DNA of 64,000 nt from Vibrio alfacsensis (GCF_003544875.1 NZ_CP032094.1:744001-808000); one strand, 5' to 3'. Positions 27,639-37,501 are shown, counted from the stretch's first letter. The notes: generated from the sequence alone by a model not told the origin. Numbers and translations: made by a program.

Positions 27639-28852
27639 TCAAAACTCATACCCCTCAGGGATAACAACAATTCCTTTTTCTGACACATGAAATCGTTTCG
27701 CATCGTCAACTTTATTGAGACCAATTTTAGTATGCGGTGGAATACGGACATGCTTGTCGATGATGCAATCGACCAGTTGACAGTTTTCACCAACCTCAAC
27801 ATTGTCAAACAAGATACTGTTGACTATTGTCGCACTGTCTTGAATACACACATTTGCTGCGATGATAGAGTGTTGTACGGAACCTCCGGAATTGATGACG
27901 CCATTCGCGATGATAGAGTTAATGAATATGCCCTCATTTCCGGTTGCGGATGATACGGTTCTCGCTGGTGGAAATTGCGCTTCATACGTTCTGATGCCCC
28001 AATTTGGTTGATAAAGATTCATAGGGGGGACCGGTTCTAATAAATCCATATTTGCTTCATAAAAGGAATCAATGGTTCCCACATCTCGCCAATAACAGTC
28101 TTTATCAACTCGTCCTTTGCTGCCGCAAAACTTGTATGCGTACACGGATTCCGTGTCGATGAGTTTCGGAATGATGTCTTTACCAAAGTCGTGGCTAGAA
28201 TCTTCTAATTTCGAATCTTCTTCAAGTGCTTGTTTTAGTGCTTCCATATCAAAATGTAGATACCCATGGAAGCCAAACTCTTTGATGGATCATCAGCAAG
28301 CGTTGGTGGTTGGCTAGGCTTTTCGATGAATGAATAAACTAATCCATTTTCGTGAGCACCCATAACACCGAATGCAGAAGCGTCTTCAACAGGCACATCC
28401 ATGCAGGCGACGGTGAGCTTGGCACCATTTTCTTTATGCTCTTCAAGCATCGCCGCATAATCCATTCGATAGATATGATCGCCAGAAAGAACAACAACAT
28501 ACTTTGCTTCATTGCGGGTGAGTAGCCACATGTTGTGATAAATCGCATCTGCCGTGCCTTCATACCATGCACCACCTTTGCGCATTTGGGGTGGGACAGC
28601 GGTAATGTATTCACCAAGTTCGGGATTGAAAATTGACCAACCGTCTCTTAGGTGTTTTTGCAACGAATGTGACTTGTATTGAGTAAGAACTAAAATTTTC
28701 CTTAAACCTGAATGAAGACAATTCGTTAGTGTGAAATCAATAATACGATACTTCCCGCCAAACGGTACTGCAGGTTTTGCGCGGTCATCAGTCAGAGGGC
28801 TAAGTCTCGAGCCCATCCCTCCTGCTAAAATTACAGCGAGTGCATCTTGCAT
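27639..28852 (-). pseudogene. glgC: Glucose-1-phosphate adenylyltransferase, interrupted by one frameshift
   Basis: GlgC makes ADP-glucose for glycogen synthesis. The N-terminal catalytic part is intact: [53 protein letters not shown] and VVVLSGDHIYRMDYA. The frame then breaks at a T4 run (28251-28254), ending SLASMGIYILIWKH. Adding one T gives GIYIFDMEALKQALEE and continues through the intact C-terminal beta-helix domain to 27639 (GIVVIPEGYEF). The restored protein has 404 residues, the normal family length. Because both halves are otherwise perfect, a homopolymer sequencing error is the likeliest cause. No other glycogen gene is adjacent. Confidence 0.85.
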
Positions 28853-29179
28853 AATATTCCCTTTTATTTTTCGTGCGCCTTTCTAAGAAGCTAAATAGCT
28901 TGAGGAGTAGCCAACTGCCTGCCTACGACTGACGCTGTTAAATGTCCATGACGTTTATAAACATTAGTACAAGAATCGAGCCAGCGAACTTAGTCAATAA
29001 ATTCAATAGTTTTAAGGTTTATGGATTGTTCTTTTGCACTATGTTAGAGCGAGAGTGCAATTTTGATGCACCATGTTGGGGAGATTAGAGGAGCGCAACA
29101 TAAGCGCTCTTAAATTTACAATGTAAAGTGTTTTATAAACAATGAATTATTAAATATAGGTTTTGACCTTTTGGGACAA
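28853..29179. other. Intergenic region between glgC and fhs, no protein gene seen
   Basis: No convincing ORF is present. It holds two similar direct repeats, GCACTATGTTAGAGCG (29036-29051) and GCACCATGTTGGGGAG (29068-29083), spaced 32 bp, and runs into a plus-strand terminator. A small RNA transcribed on the plus strand is possible. Confidence 0.4.
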
Positions 29180-29207
29180 ATAGGAGCTGATGGCTCCTAT
29201 TTTTTTT
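29180..29207 (+). terminator. Plus-strand intrinsic terminator with no upstream plus-strand gene
   Basis: ATAGGAGC and GCTCCTAT form an 8-bp stem with a 5-nt loop followed by eight T on the plus strand. The nearest plus-strand gene is 1.7 kb away. On the minus strand, where fhs ends nearby, the T run is poor. Confidence 0.7.
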
Positions 29208-29277
29208 GAATGGAGGTGTCGGAAAAAGGGTGGTATTGAATGGTGAACTCGTCCCAAATGACCACTATCGGCGCAAT

Positions 29278-31026
29278 CTACGATAAGCCAATGATATTTC
29301 CGAAATCATCAAGGTCTAAATTCATGAATGCCGGTTTGTCCGGTAAGCCTGGCATGGTCATGATACTGCCAGATAGTGCATAAACGAAACCGGCTCCTGC
29401 ACACAAACGTAATTCACGAATTGGAACACTAAAACCTGTCGGAGCGCCTTTTACAGCGGAATCGGTGGTAATCGAGAGTGGTGTTTTAGCGATACAAACC
29501 GCGAGATCATCAAATCCAAGTTGTTCAAAATGAGCCAGTTGAGCTTTGGCTAATTCACTCATTTCAATATTTGATGCACCATAGCCGACTTCACACACCG
29601 CCATGAGTTTCTCTATTAAAGATTGCTCTTTTTGATAAAGCGGACGGAAATTTGATGATGTCTCACATGTCTCTACCACGTACTGCGCAAGCTCAACAGC
29701 ACCTTCTCCGCCATTAGCAAAAGCGGTACTTACAGCCACTTTAACATCGGGATTGAAAGTGTGAATAAGCGATTTCAATTCGAGTAATTCATCGACAGAG
29801 TCTTGTGGGAACTGGTTAATCGCGACGACAGCAGGAAGACCATACTTATGAACATTATTGATATGCCATTTTAGGTTTTCAAATCCCGCTTTTAAGGCCT
29901 CATGATCAGGCGAGAAGATTGAATCTGGAATTGCCATTCCTGGGCGGAGGTCATAGTGGCCTGAGTTTGCTTTTAGTCCTCGTAGCGTCGCAACAATAAC
30001 TACACAATCTGGTGCTCTTTTTGCAGCTGAAGCTTTAATGTTACATGCCTTTTCAAACCCCATATCTGAACCAAAACCACCCTCTGTGACAACGTAACTA
30101 GAAAGTTTTAGTGCAATTTCGTCAGCAATGATGGATGAGTTTCCATGTGCAATGTTCGCAAATGGTCCAGCATGGATCAGGGTCGGAACGCCCTCGAGTG
30201 TTTGCATGAGTGTAGGGGCGATGGTTTCTTTCAACGTTACCGCCATTGCACCTGCAACTTGGAGATCTTCTGTGGTTACTGGAAGGCCATCAAGGTTGTA
30301 AGCGACAACAATGCGTCCAATTCGTTGACGAAGATCTTTTAAATCTTTTGCTAAGGCAAGGATTGCCATTAACTCGGATGCCGCCGAGATATCAAACCCT
30401 TCTTCGCGTTCAAAGCCGTTAATGGTTTTACCATCTTCGTTCAAACCGATTTTAACCATACGGAGTGCACGATCATTGTGGTCCATTACACGTTTCCATG
30501 TAATACGCTCTACATCGATTTTTAGCGCTTTCAGCCCTGTTCTTGCTTCAAATGCATCAAACCCCTCACGCAGCTCATGATAGACGCGTGCATCTATTGC
30601 TGCAGAAGCAAGGTTATGGGCCGCAGTGACAGCATGAATGTCGCCAGTTAGATGCAGATTCAATTCATCCATTGGCGCGACTTGAGAGTAACCACCGCCA
30701 GCGGCGCCTCCTTTGACACCGAATACAGGTCCCATTGAAGGTTGGCGTATGCAGGCCATGACCGATTGATTGATTTTAGCGAGGCCTTGCGAAAGACCAA
30801 TGGTTGTTACCGTTTTTCCCTCACCTAGTGGGGTAGGGGTAATGGCAGTGACCAGTACTAATTTCCCATCTTGATTGTCATTAAGGCGCTCAAGGCATTG
30901 GGGATGAACTTTAGCTTTGTGTTTTCCGTGTGTATCGAATTCGTGTGGTAAAAGGCCGGCATTCCCGGCAACAGTTTCAATCGAAGACAACGGTGTGTTT
31001 CGGCAAATTTCAATATCAGACAGCAT
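29278..31026 (-). CDS. fhs: Formate-tetrahydrofolate ligase
   Basis: Fhs joins formate to tetrahydrofolate with ATP, giving 10-formyl-THF for purines and other one-carbon needs. I chose ATG 31026 ([20 protein letters not shown], 582 residues) with GGAGTATCC ahead; the 11-residue upstream extension is not family-like. The nucleotide-binding P-loop is [20 protein letters not shown]. Other family blocks are [20 protein letters not shown] and [21 protein letters not shown] 16-bp perfect PurR-type palindrome lies upstream at 31105-31120, tying its expression to purine state as for gcvT. It probably forms its own transcription unit. Confidence 0.96.
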   Translation of the reverse strand: MLSDIEICRNTPLSSIETVAGNAGLLPHEFDTHGKHKAKVHPQCLERLNDNQDGKLVLVTAITPTPLGEGKTVTTIGLSQGLAKINQSVMACIRQPSMGPVFGVKGGAAGGGYSQVAPMDELNLHLTGDIHAVTAAHNLASAAIDARVYHELREGFDAFEARTGLKALKIDVERITWKRVMDHNDRALRMVKIGLNEDGKTINGFEREEGFDISAASELMAILALAKDLKDLRQRIGRIVVAYNLDGLPVTTEDLQVAGAMAVTLKETIAPTLMQTLEGVPTLIHAGPFANIAHGNSSIIADEIALKLSSYVVTEGGFGSDMGFEKACNIKASAAKRAPDCVVIVATLRGLKANSGHYDLRPGMAIPDSIFSPDHEALKAGFENLKWHINNVHKYGLPAVVAINQFPQDSVDELLELKSLIHTFNPDVKVAVSTAFANGGEGAVELAQYVVETCETSSNFRPLYQKEQSLIEKLMAVCEVGYGASNIEMSELAKAQLAHFEQLGFDDLAVCIAKTPLSITTDSAVKGAPTGFSVPIRELRLCAGAGFVYALSGSIMTMPGLPDKPAFMNLDLDDFGNIIGLS

Positions 31027-31104
31027 GGATACTCCAAAAAAATGGCTAACACGTAGCAATCAACAATCGCCACCGGAAGAGAAAAAATTTGATGGCAAGC
31101 TGTT

Positions 31105-31120
31105 GCGCAAACGTTTGCGC
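31105..31120. promoter_or_regulatory. PurR box upstream of fhs
   Basis: GCGCAAACGTTTGCGC is a 16-bp perfect palindrome containing the full PurR core GCAAACGTTTGC, 79 bp before the fhs start. Confidence 0.8.
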
Positions 31121-31216
31121 GAGAATAATACTGGTAAAATGTGAGCTGTAAAGCAGTTCATGCGCCTTAGCGTGCTACATGATAACAAAAATCACCAAAC
31201 ACTGCGCTAGATCAAA

Positions 31217-31246
31217 ACAAAAAGGCCACCAAATGGTGACCTTCAA
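31217..31246 (-). terminator. Terminator of gsk
   Basis: On the minus strand, AAGGTCACC and GGTGGCCTT pair with one mismatch across a 4-nt loop and are followed by TTTGTTTTG. Confidence 0.75.
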
Positions 31247-31273
31247 ACAGATATAGCTGGAAATGCTTAAATA

Positions 31274-32578
31274 TCAGCGATCCCAATAAGTCTCTTCAAG
31301 ACTGTCTTCTCTTTCTGGTAATGCACGTGATAGGCGAGGAGAGTGCTGAGTGAGTACTTCATAGCTTACACGGTTTGCGTATTTACAAATTTGAGAAAGA
31401 GATGAATACGTCAAACAACGAACTTCGTGTTTTTCTGAGTTTGGTACTTCTTTCTGGTGGAAAGAATTGGCAGCCATATCATGCAAAAGCGCAGAGAGTG
31501 CGGCATCACCAGCACCGTTCGTGTTTTTGATTTCTAGTGGACCACCAAGGTAAGGACCAATGTGTGAATATACTTTCATTGGATCTTGGCAATCGTTTTT
31601 ACGCATTGCACGGCTAAATTCGAATTTGTTAAATTCGTCGATTGAGCCCTCAAGAATGTCATGCATGGTTTCACGTTTCACTTTTTCATCAGTGTAACCT
31701 GCCATGTAAAGACCATTTGGTCCGGCGGTACACAATACAAGATCAACCCATTCAAGTGCTTTGTCTGCCGCCGCGAGTGGATCCGTTTCACCAGTAAGCG
31801 CAGCGCCTTCTTCTTCATTCATTGCAACAACGGATACATTGTCTCGAATGTACTCTTGCCACCACTTAGCGTTACCTTCGATAACGTATTTGGTGCCTAG
31901 AGTAAGGACAACTGGCACGTCATGCTTTTTAGCAAACTCAATCGCACGCTGCACTGCTTGAGGCATCTGATCTTCTTCTTTGCCACGCATTAAGTAAGAC
32001 GATACAACAAGCGCAGACGCTTTCTGGAAGACTTCTTCAGGAATACTCTCAGGAGACAGTTTGTTCATGTGGCCTTCGTTAATCGCGAAAGTACGTTCAC
32101 CGTCTTGAGTGATGAGCGTGTAACAGCGACCAATAGGGCCGTCTACTGTTTGTAGGTGGTTTAGGTTCATGCGAGAAGAAGTGCGGCATAGGTAGCGGTA
32201 TGCAAACGAGCCTACCTGAATGTTTTTCGACATGACACCCAGCAACACAGATTTGCTGTCTGCTAGTACTGAATAGTTGTGTAACGTGTTTCCGATAGTA
32301 TCACCAGGATATTGATGTGTAATCAGGCCTTTTTCAACTAACTCTTCGTACAATGCATCTGCTTTGCTCTCTTCAAGAACAAGAGAATGACCTTTACTTA
32401 GGTTGTATTTCGCTAGAAAGTCGTCGTCTACGCGCGCTTCAATATCTACGATGGTTTGGCCAACACCGACAATCGTTGGACGATACAGTTTAGGCGTTTG
32501 TCGAATTTGGTTAACTAATGGATCTCGAGCGTGAGTTGGGAAGTAGTGTTTTGATTTACGCTGTCCAGGAAACTTCAT
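31274..32578 (-). CDS. gsk: Inosine/guanosine kinase
   Basis: Gsk salvages inosine and guanosine by phosphorylation to IMP and GMP. It is a PfkB-family protein of 434 residues, the same length as the E. coli enzyme. Sequence blocks include the start MKFPGQRKSKHYFPTHARDP, TIVGVGQTIVDIEARVDDDF, GDTIGNTLHNYSVLADSKSV and the catalytic IKNTNGAGDAALSALLHDMA. It ends LSRALPEREDSLEETYWDR. It is a separate transcription unit with its own terminator. Proximity to fhs with its PurR box groups two purine-related genes, though no box was seen upstream of gsk. Confidence 0.96.
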   Translation of the reverse strand: MKFPGQRKSKHYFPTHARDPLVNQIRQTPKLYRPTIVGVGQTIVDIEARVDDDFLAKYNLSKGHSLVLEESKADALYEELVEKGLITHQYPGDTIGNTLHNYSVLADSKSVLLGVMSKNIQVGSFAYRYLCRTSSRMNLNHLQTVDGPIGRCYTLITQDGERTFAINEGHMNKLSPESIPEEVFQKASALVVSSYLMRGKEEDQMPQAVQRAIEFAKKHDVPVVLTLGTKYVIEGNAKWWQEYIRDNVSVVAMNEEEGAALTGETDPLAAADKALEWVDLVLCTAGPNGLYMAGYTDEKVKRETMHDILEGSIDEFNKFEFSRAMRKNDCQDPMKVYSHIGPYLGGPLEIKNTNGAGDAALSALLHDMAANSFHQKEVPNSEKHEVRCLTYSSLSQICKYANRVSYEVLTQHSPRLSRALPEREDSLEETYWDR

Positions 32579-32786
32579 GCTTGTTCTTGATTGAGAAAAA
32601 AAAGAGGCGGGATTGTATCACATAAAAATGAAATTCGTTGTCCTATTTGCAAAGAAATTTGCTCGCTGAAATTTTCAGCGAGCTGATGTTTTATGAACAA
32701 ACAAGGGCTAGTTTGATGTTAATTCAGACGGTTGGGTGTAAGCTTTCGTTCCCCAAAGTGGCACAGTAGACAAACTGTGTTTAAAG

Positions 32787-33179
32787 CTACCTTGTTTCTT
32801 TGGTTGTGTAAGACAAATACAGCAGAGTTTGACTCTCTGGATCATAGATGCGTCTTACTTTCATTGTTTTGAAGAAGATACTTTTGGATTTTTTGAAGAC
32901 CACTTCACCAGACTTACTTTTGTCGATCTTAGCAATCATTTCAGGCGTAATATCACCAGTTTGGCGGCAGGAGATAGAACTGTCGCTCGGATCGGAAAGG
33001 CTCAAGTTTGCCTCAATGGACGCAATGTGACACGTGACACCAGTGACTACTTCATCTTGTAGGTGTCCGATTTTGATGTCTTTCATCGTAAACATACCAA
33101 GCGATACATCACCGACTTCATTGTTGCCACACCCGGCGAGTACAGTAAGCAGACTTAAAGCAAGCAAGCGTTTTTTCAT
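32787..33179 (-). CDS. CreA-like lipoprotein
   Basis: The 130-residue product begins MKKRLLALSLLTVLAGCGNN, a signal peptide with lipobox LAGC. The remainder resembles the CreA family of unknown function: VTGVTCHIASIEANLSLSDP, SSISCRQTGDITPEM and GEVVFKKSKSIFFKTMKVRR, then YDPESQTLLYLSY. Two cysteines may form a disulfide. I chose ATG 33179, preceded by GGGATGAAAAC; a GTG 26 codons upstream would remove the signal peptide from the N-terminus. E. coli CreA is soluble, so the lipid anchor is a variation. It is monocistronic. Confidence 0.85.
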   Translation of the reverse strand: MKKRLLALSLLTVLAGCGNNEVGDVSLGMFTMKDIKIGHLQDEVVTGVTCHIASIEANLSLSDPSDSSISCRQTGDITPEMIAKIDKSKSGEVVFKKSKSIFFKTMKVRRIYDPESQTLLYLSYTTKETR

Positions 33180-33392
33180 GTTTTCATCCCTTAAATAAGC
33201 AAATATATTGGAACAATTTATCAGACAGATGCAGTTAAAACAAAATTTGGCGTTCACTCAAGAGTTTAGCTAGGTTTGTAAGAGTCTTCATGATAATGTA
33301 CCGTCGCATATCGGGGAGCGCTCATTATCGTAGCAAACATCCCGTCTATACTCGCTACAGACCTCCAATCATGTGGCAGTTAAGGTAATAAA

Positions 33393-33900
33393 ATGAACGA
33401 ACAGCAATTAGAAATCATTAAACGCAAAAACGCATGGCTTCATGAACTTGTCGAAGTGGAGTTCCCTACCAAAGAGAGTCTTGAGGGGCGTCAAACATAC
33501 TTCCGTTCATTGGAAGAAGCGGAATATGATGTGCTTTCTTACGAGCCATTCATTGAAAGTGCTCGTGCACTACAAAACGACGACATTTTCTTGGTTGATT
33601 TCCATCGTTTGACGGTGATGTTCTCAGTGCTTCAGTCCCAACGTTGGTCAACTCAGCACGATCAAGATATGATTGTGGAATACTTGAGCCAGATTATCTT
33701 AGACCCAGACTTTGAATTGTATGTTGGTTTTAACGATGGAGAACCAGTTGGTGCTGCTATTGTGAGCCACTACGAGGGAAACTCACTTATTTCAGATATT
33801 GCATCGTCTCAAAGTTTAGACAAGCACCAGTTTGCCGTAGATTTGGCAAAAACTTCATGATGAGAAAAAATTGTGTGAGACAATCGTCCTAGAAATGTGA
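33393..33900 (+). CDS. Conserved-looking hypothetical protein, possible frameshift near the C-terminus
   Basis: I do not recognise the family. The frame from ATG 33393 (MNEQQLEIIKRKNAWLHELV) encodes an acidic, soluble protein with YVGFNDGEPVGAAIVSHYEG, a segment like the acetyl-CoA-binding strand region of GNAT proteins, but this is weak. The uninterrupted frame stops at 33860 (DLAKTS). Removing one A from the A5 run at 33848-33852 would continue as KLHDEKKLCETIVLEM to a stop at 33898-33900, giving 168 residues. That tail looks more natural, so I give the longer span. There is no signal peptide. It is a single gene. Confidence 0.6.
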
Positions 33901-34023
33901 TCGAGTTCATAATATTCTCTCTTGGTTTTAATAAATCAGATACTTGGTGATTGTTACGGGTAGCGGAGAGTCCTTATGGACTCGACTTTAACTCTAGAAT
34001 TTAATCTTTCGGCTAGGTAAAAC

Positions 34024-35774
34024 ATGCACAAGCGTTTGACGCGTTTATTGGCTCTATCTTTGTGCCTAGGGACGGCCGCAGTCAATGCACATGATTCTGA
34101 TTGGGAACTCAAAAATATTTTGGTGCTGCATTCGTATGAACCATCCTATCAATGGACGAGTGACATTCAAAGTGGTGTTGAGGATGGATTTCGAAATACA
34201 GACAGTCGTGTAAAATTATCCATTGAATATCTGGATGCAAAACGAGTGCATTCGGATGGCTATTTCCAAAAGATGGCCAATTATCTAGAAGCAAAATACC
34301 AAGATTATCAGTTTGACGGCGTTATCATTTCTGACGATGCTGCGCTGTTGTTTGCGGAACATTATCTACCAAACTCACAACGTAAAACCCCTTTGGTGGC
34401 GGTGGGCATAAATAACACCCAAGCTTCTCTCGATAGTTTAAGCACCAATGGTGACATTCTTTACGAGTATGATCGTGTTGAAGAAAATGTTAAGTTAATT
34501 AATCGTTTGCGACCGAAGATAAAGAATCTTTATTACCTTTCTGACCGAAGTTTAACGTCTGAATTAATATATCAAAGGGTAAAGGCCGAAATGGCAAAAT
34601 ACCCAAGAATCAATTTGATCGCGTTAAGAGATGAAACATTAGCACAAGCATCGTCTAAGTTATCGCAAATCGACGCCAATGATGCCGTTCTATTGACACA
34701 CTTCAATACCGAATTAGACAAAGGGGTTTATCACTCTTATCAAGATATTGCCCACAATATCGGCTTAAATAGCGCTGCGCCTGTATTTGTACTTTGGGAA
34801 ATGTACCTAAATGAAGAAGGTATTTTAGGCGGCTTTGTGAATCGGTCTAAAGAAATTGGCCAGAAAGCAGCCGAGTTAATGTCGGTTAAGCTTGGGGTTG
34901 CAATACAATCCACAAGTGAAGAGAAAATGTCTGAGGCTGTACTCGATTATGCGGCGTTACAGCGCTATGACATCAGCCGACATGATATTCCTGAGTCGGC
35001 TCATATTATCAATACGCCGCCTCCTACGATGAAAGTTAACTTAAAGTTGCTACTGGCGGCTTGTGCCATGATTGTTATTTTGTCATTGATTATTGTTGCT
35101 CAGTTTGCCGTTATTCGTCATCGAAAAGAAATTGATAGAAAAAACCGCAAAATTGTTTCGCTACAAAAACGAACATTAACGGTACAAAAAGAAATGATTA
35201 CTGTGTTAGGTGAGGCGATAGAGTCACGCTCAGGAGAGACCGGCCAACATGTGAAACGTGTTGCGAGGCTGTCTTCTTTACTTGCCAAACTCTATGGATT
35301 GAGCCATCGCGAAGTGGAGCTCATCGAGATTATCAGTCCAATGCATGATGTTGGTAAGATATCTATACCAGAGTCAATTCTCGAGAAACCGGGTAAATTA
35401 ACGGCTGAAGAGTGGGAAATTATGAAGCAACATACTGTAAAGGGGTATGAGCTTTTGAACCTGCGATCATGTGATGTCACTCAGCTGGCAGCCATTGTTG
35501 CTCACCAGCACCATGAGCGCTGGGATGGTATGGGCTACCCCAATGGTTTAGTGGGCAATGACATCCATATTTTTGCACGAATTGTGTCTATTGTTGATGT
35601 ATTTGATGCATTGCTCAATGAACGCTGTTACAAGCCGGCTTGGTCTATCGCGAAGGTGTCTGAATATCTTAATTCAGAAAAGGCCATCATTTTGACCCTG
35701 AGCTGTGTCAATTAGTACTTGATAACCTTGATGATTTTATGGAAGTTCGTGTTGCATTTCCGGATAACAACTAA
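34024..35774 (+). pseudogene. HD-GYP domain sensor phosphodiesterase with periplasmic ABC-type binding domain, frameshifted at its end
   Basis: The product should degrade cyclic di-GMP in response to a periplasmic signal. It has a signal peptide (MHKRLTRLLALSLCLGTAAV), a periplasmic domain resembling ABC sugar/amide-binding proteins (NILVLHSYEPSYQWTSDIQS), a membrane helix at about residues 341-361 (LLLAACAMIVILSLIIVAQF), a short coiled linker and an HD-GYP domain with HDVGKISIPESIL and HHERWDGMGYPNGL. The frame stops early at 35715. Adding one G at the GG of 35682-35683 gives EKGHHFDPELCQLVLDNLDD to a stop at 35772-35774, the usual end of this domain, for 583 residues. An indel or sequencing error is likely. 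All catalytic residues precede it. Confidence 0.85.
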
Positions 35775-35971
35775 GGACGCGAATTGTGCCGTGTTTTATG
35801 TCACAGATTTTCGGCACTTTACGCTCTAATAGGTGATCTTGTGTGAAAAAATACGAATTCTACGATGTTACTTTTGTGAAATGCCAACTCTCACGTTTAA
35901 AGCGCTTTAAAGTTTAATATGATGGAATAATTAGAAGAATAAAGCATTGTTAGACGTTAGAGGGGCATGCT

Positions 35972-36633
35972 ATGGACAATATAAAATGTGTCATATTTGA
36001 TTGTGACGGTACGTCGGTTGATAGCGAGCGTTTGTGTTGCCAGGCCTTGGTTGATGTATTTAGTCAGTATGGGGCTGATATTCCTTTAGATGAGTGTGTG
36101 GCTCATTTTAAGGGAGGTAAACTCGCGGATATTTTGTCAGATGCTAAAGAATTGATGAATATTGATGTTTCAATTGATATTTTAGAACCTCAATATCGAG
36201 ACGTGCTGCAAGCCCTTTTCGTGCGTCACCTAATGCCAATGGATGGCGCGCATGAATTGATTAAGTTTTAGATTTTCATCAAATTGAGTATTGCGTCGCG
36301 TCAAACGGGCCTAAAGATAAAATTGAATATTCTCTTGAGTTGACTGGGCTCTTGAGTTTTTTCAAAGGCAAGATCTTCTCAGCATTTGACACCAATAGCT
36401 GGAAACCAGAACCCGATCTAATTATGTATAGCGCAATGAGCATGGGTTTTTTGCCGAGTGACTGCTTATATGTAGATGACACCCCAAAGGGCGTAGAGGC
36501 GGGGTTAAATGCTGGAGTAAAAACCGTTCAGCTTTACAATGGCATGCCGATCACCCTCGTGCAAGATAGTCGTGTGTCCCAAATAGGGCATTTAAGCGAA
36601 CTAAAAGAGCAGCTAGTAGGCTGCTCTGTTTAG
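35972..36633 (+). pseudogene. HAD-superfamily hydrolase (YieH-like), interrupted by one frameshift
   Basis: The N-terminal part has the catalytic motif CVIFDCDGTSVDSERLCCQA and the cap domain up to GAHELIKF, then a TAG at 36269-36271. Adding one T to the T4 run at 36266-36269 gives KFLDFHQIEYCVASNGPKDK and joins in frame to SFFKGKIFSAFDTNSWKPEP and CLYVDDTPKGVEAGLNAGVK. All four HAD motifs are then present in a 220-residue protein. It resembles YieH (6-phosphogluconate phosphatase) and beta-phosphoglucomutase relatives. The usual Leu after DGT is Ser here (DGTSVDS). The substrate is not known. A one-base deletion or read error explains the split. Confidence 0.83.
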
Positions 36634-36719
36634 CGTGGGGCTAGTTCCTTTCGAGGGCTAGCTCATTGCAGAGACGCCCTTTGCATTTACTGATTCACTT
36701 TATTCACTTACTATTTTGT

Positions 36720-36938
36720 TTAGTGGCACACCTTACTTAAAGCATGGATATGTTTAAATTTAGTCTGTAAGTAAGGTGTGTAGTGTAAGCACCTTATCGA
36801 TGAGAAGTTTTTCGTGTGGAACCCGCAAGAGGCACAAGTAAATTTTTCACCATCGGACGAAATCATATATTCATCACATTGGCAAAGTGGGCACTGAATG
36901 TTTTCAGTATTATTTGTAGGGTCTTTGTAGTTATTCAT
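36720..36938 (-). CDS. Small zinc-ribbon protein of unknown function
   Basis: From ATG 36938 (MNNYKDPTNNTENIQ) the frame encodes two CxxC knuckles, CPLCQC and CASCGFH, about 17 residues apart, a typical small zinc ribbon. The C-terminal part (SSIRCLHYTPYLQTKFKHIH) reads through an inverted repeat and looks unnatural. A one-base indel near the TCATCGATAAGG segment would instead give DKVLTLHTLLTD and a stop at 36760-36762, for 59 residues. Both possibilities are open. The function is unknown. Confidence 0.55.
   Translation of the reverse strand: MNNYKDPTNNTENIQCPLCQCDEYMISSDGEKFTCASCGFHTKNFSSIRCLHYTPYLQTKFKHIHALSKVCH
36727..36780. repeat. 12-bp perfect inverted repeat overlapping the zinc-ribbon gene's 3' end
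   Basis: CACACCTTACTT (36727-36738) and AAGTAAGGTGTG (36769-36780) are exact arms with a 30-nt loop. No T run follows on either strand. It may be an mRNA 3' structure or the footprint of a small repeat element. Confidence 0.6.
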
Positions 36939-37237
36939 ATTTTTATCACCAGCAGCAAAAATGTTTGGCGAGAATAAGAATAGCCGAATGTTAGGGTGGT
37001 AAAACACGCTTTCATGAAATTCGAGGTGATAATTCGATACACTTCAAATTTAATGCCTTTTTCTCTATGTTATCTCTAATTTTTATAAATAAAACGCTTC
37101 TAACGGCGTATTTCTATTACCACTCAAACTCGTTGTTCGACCAATTGCAATCGTTTACTTATGATTTCTGTCATAGCTTTCTAAATCTTTACTTCTCGCT
37201 GTCATGAATGTGTCATATAAAGGCTATAAAAGGAGTG

Positions 37238-37288
37238 ACTGCCATCGAATAAAATTGGATGGCAGTGATATCGAAGCAAGTTTGCTTC
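37238..37288 (+). promoter_or_regulatory. Two consecutive hairpins in the leader of the 34-residue ORF
   Basis: ACTGCCATC and GATGGCAGT (37238-37246, 37258-37266) form the first hairpin; GAAGCAA and TTGCTTC (37273-37288) form the second. They sit 25-75 bp ahead of the small ORF. No T run follows, so they are leader structures rather than a terminator. Confidence 0.5.
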
Positions 37289-37312
37289 ATGAGTTGTAAA
37301 TAAGGAGGTCAC

Positions 37313-37417
37313 ATGAGCGACCAATACCATAACGACGAATGCCTAGAGATGCTTGATGCACTTGAAATTGGTATTAACCTGTCGGATTACCTTGGCTCAG
37401 ATGATGAAGCCGAATAA
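37313..37417 (+). CDS. Small acidic protein, 34 residues, unknown function
   Basis: ATG 37313 is preceded by TAAGGAGGTCAC, an almost ideal Shine-Dalgarno sequence. The product starts MSDQYHNDECLEMLDALEIG and ends YLGSDDEAE; it is strongly acidic, with no signal or membrane segment. The predicted helix ECLEMLDALEIGINLSDYL resembles a short protein-binding helix. Its leader contains two hairpins. It is followed 84 bp later by acpH on the same strand. I do not recognise a family. The strong ribosome site and leader make it likely to be expressed. Confidence 0.65.
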   Translation: MSDQYHNDECLEMLDALEIGINLSDYLGSDDEAE

Positions 37418-37501
37418 GTACAATTAGTACTCTCACCGCGTCACTACAGAAGTTATACTAAGTTCATGTAAGACGAGCCCAAAGGCCATTTACCGCGTCT
37501 A

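Noticed and set aside
30917..31144. Plus-strand ORF across the fhs start and PurR box
   Set aside because: It is antisense to fhs with no independent coding signal; the PurR palindrome explains the conserved-looking segment.
34024..36633. True decay of two neighbouring genes as a pseudogene cluster
   Set aside because: Each has one indel in a homopolymer with otherwise intact protein, so sequence error is the simpler reading.
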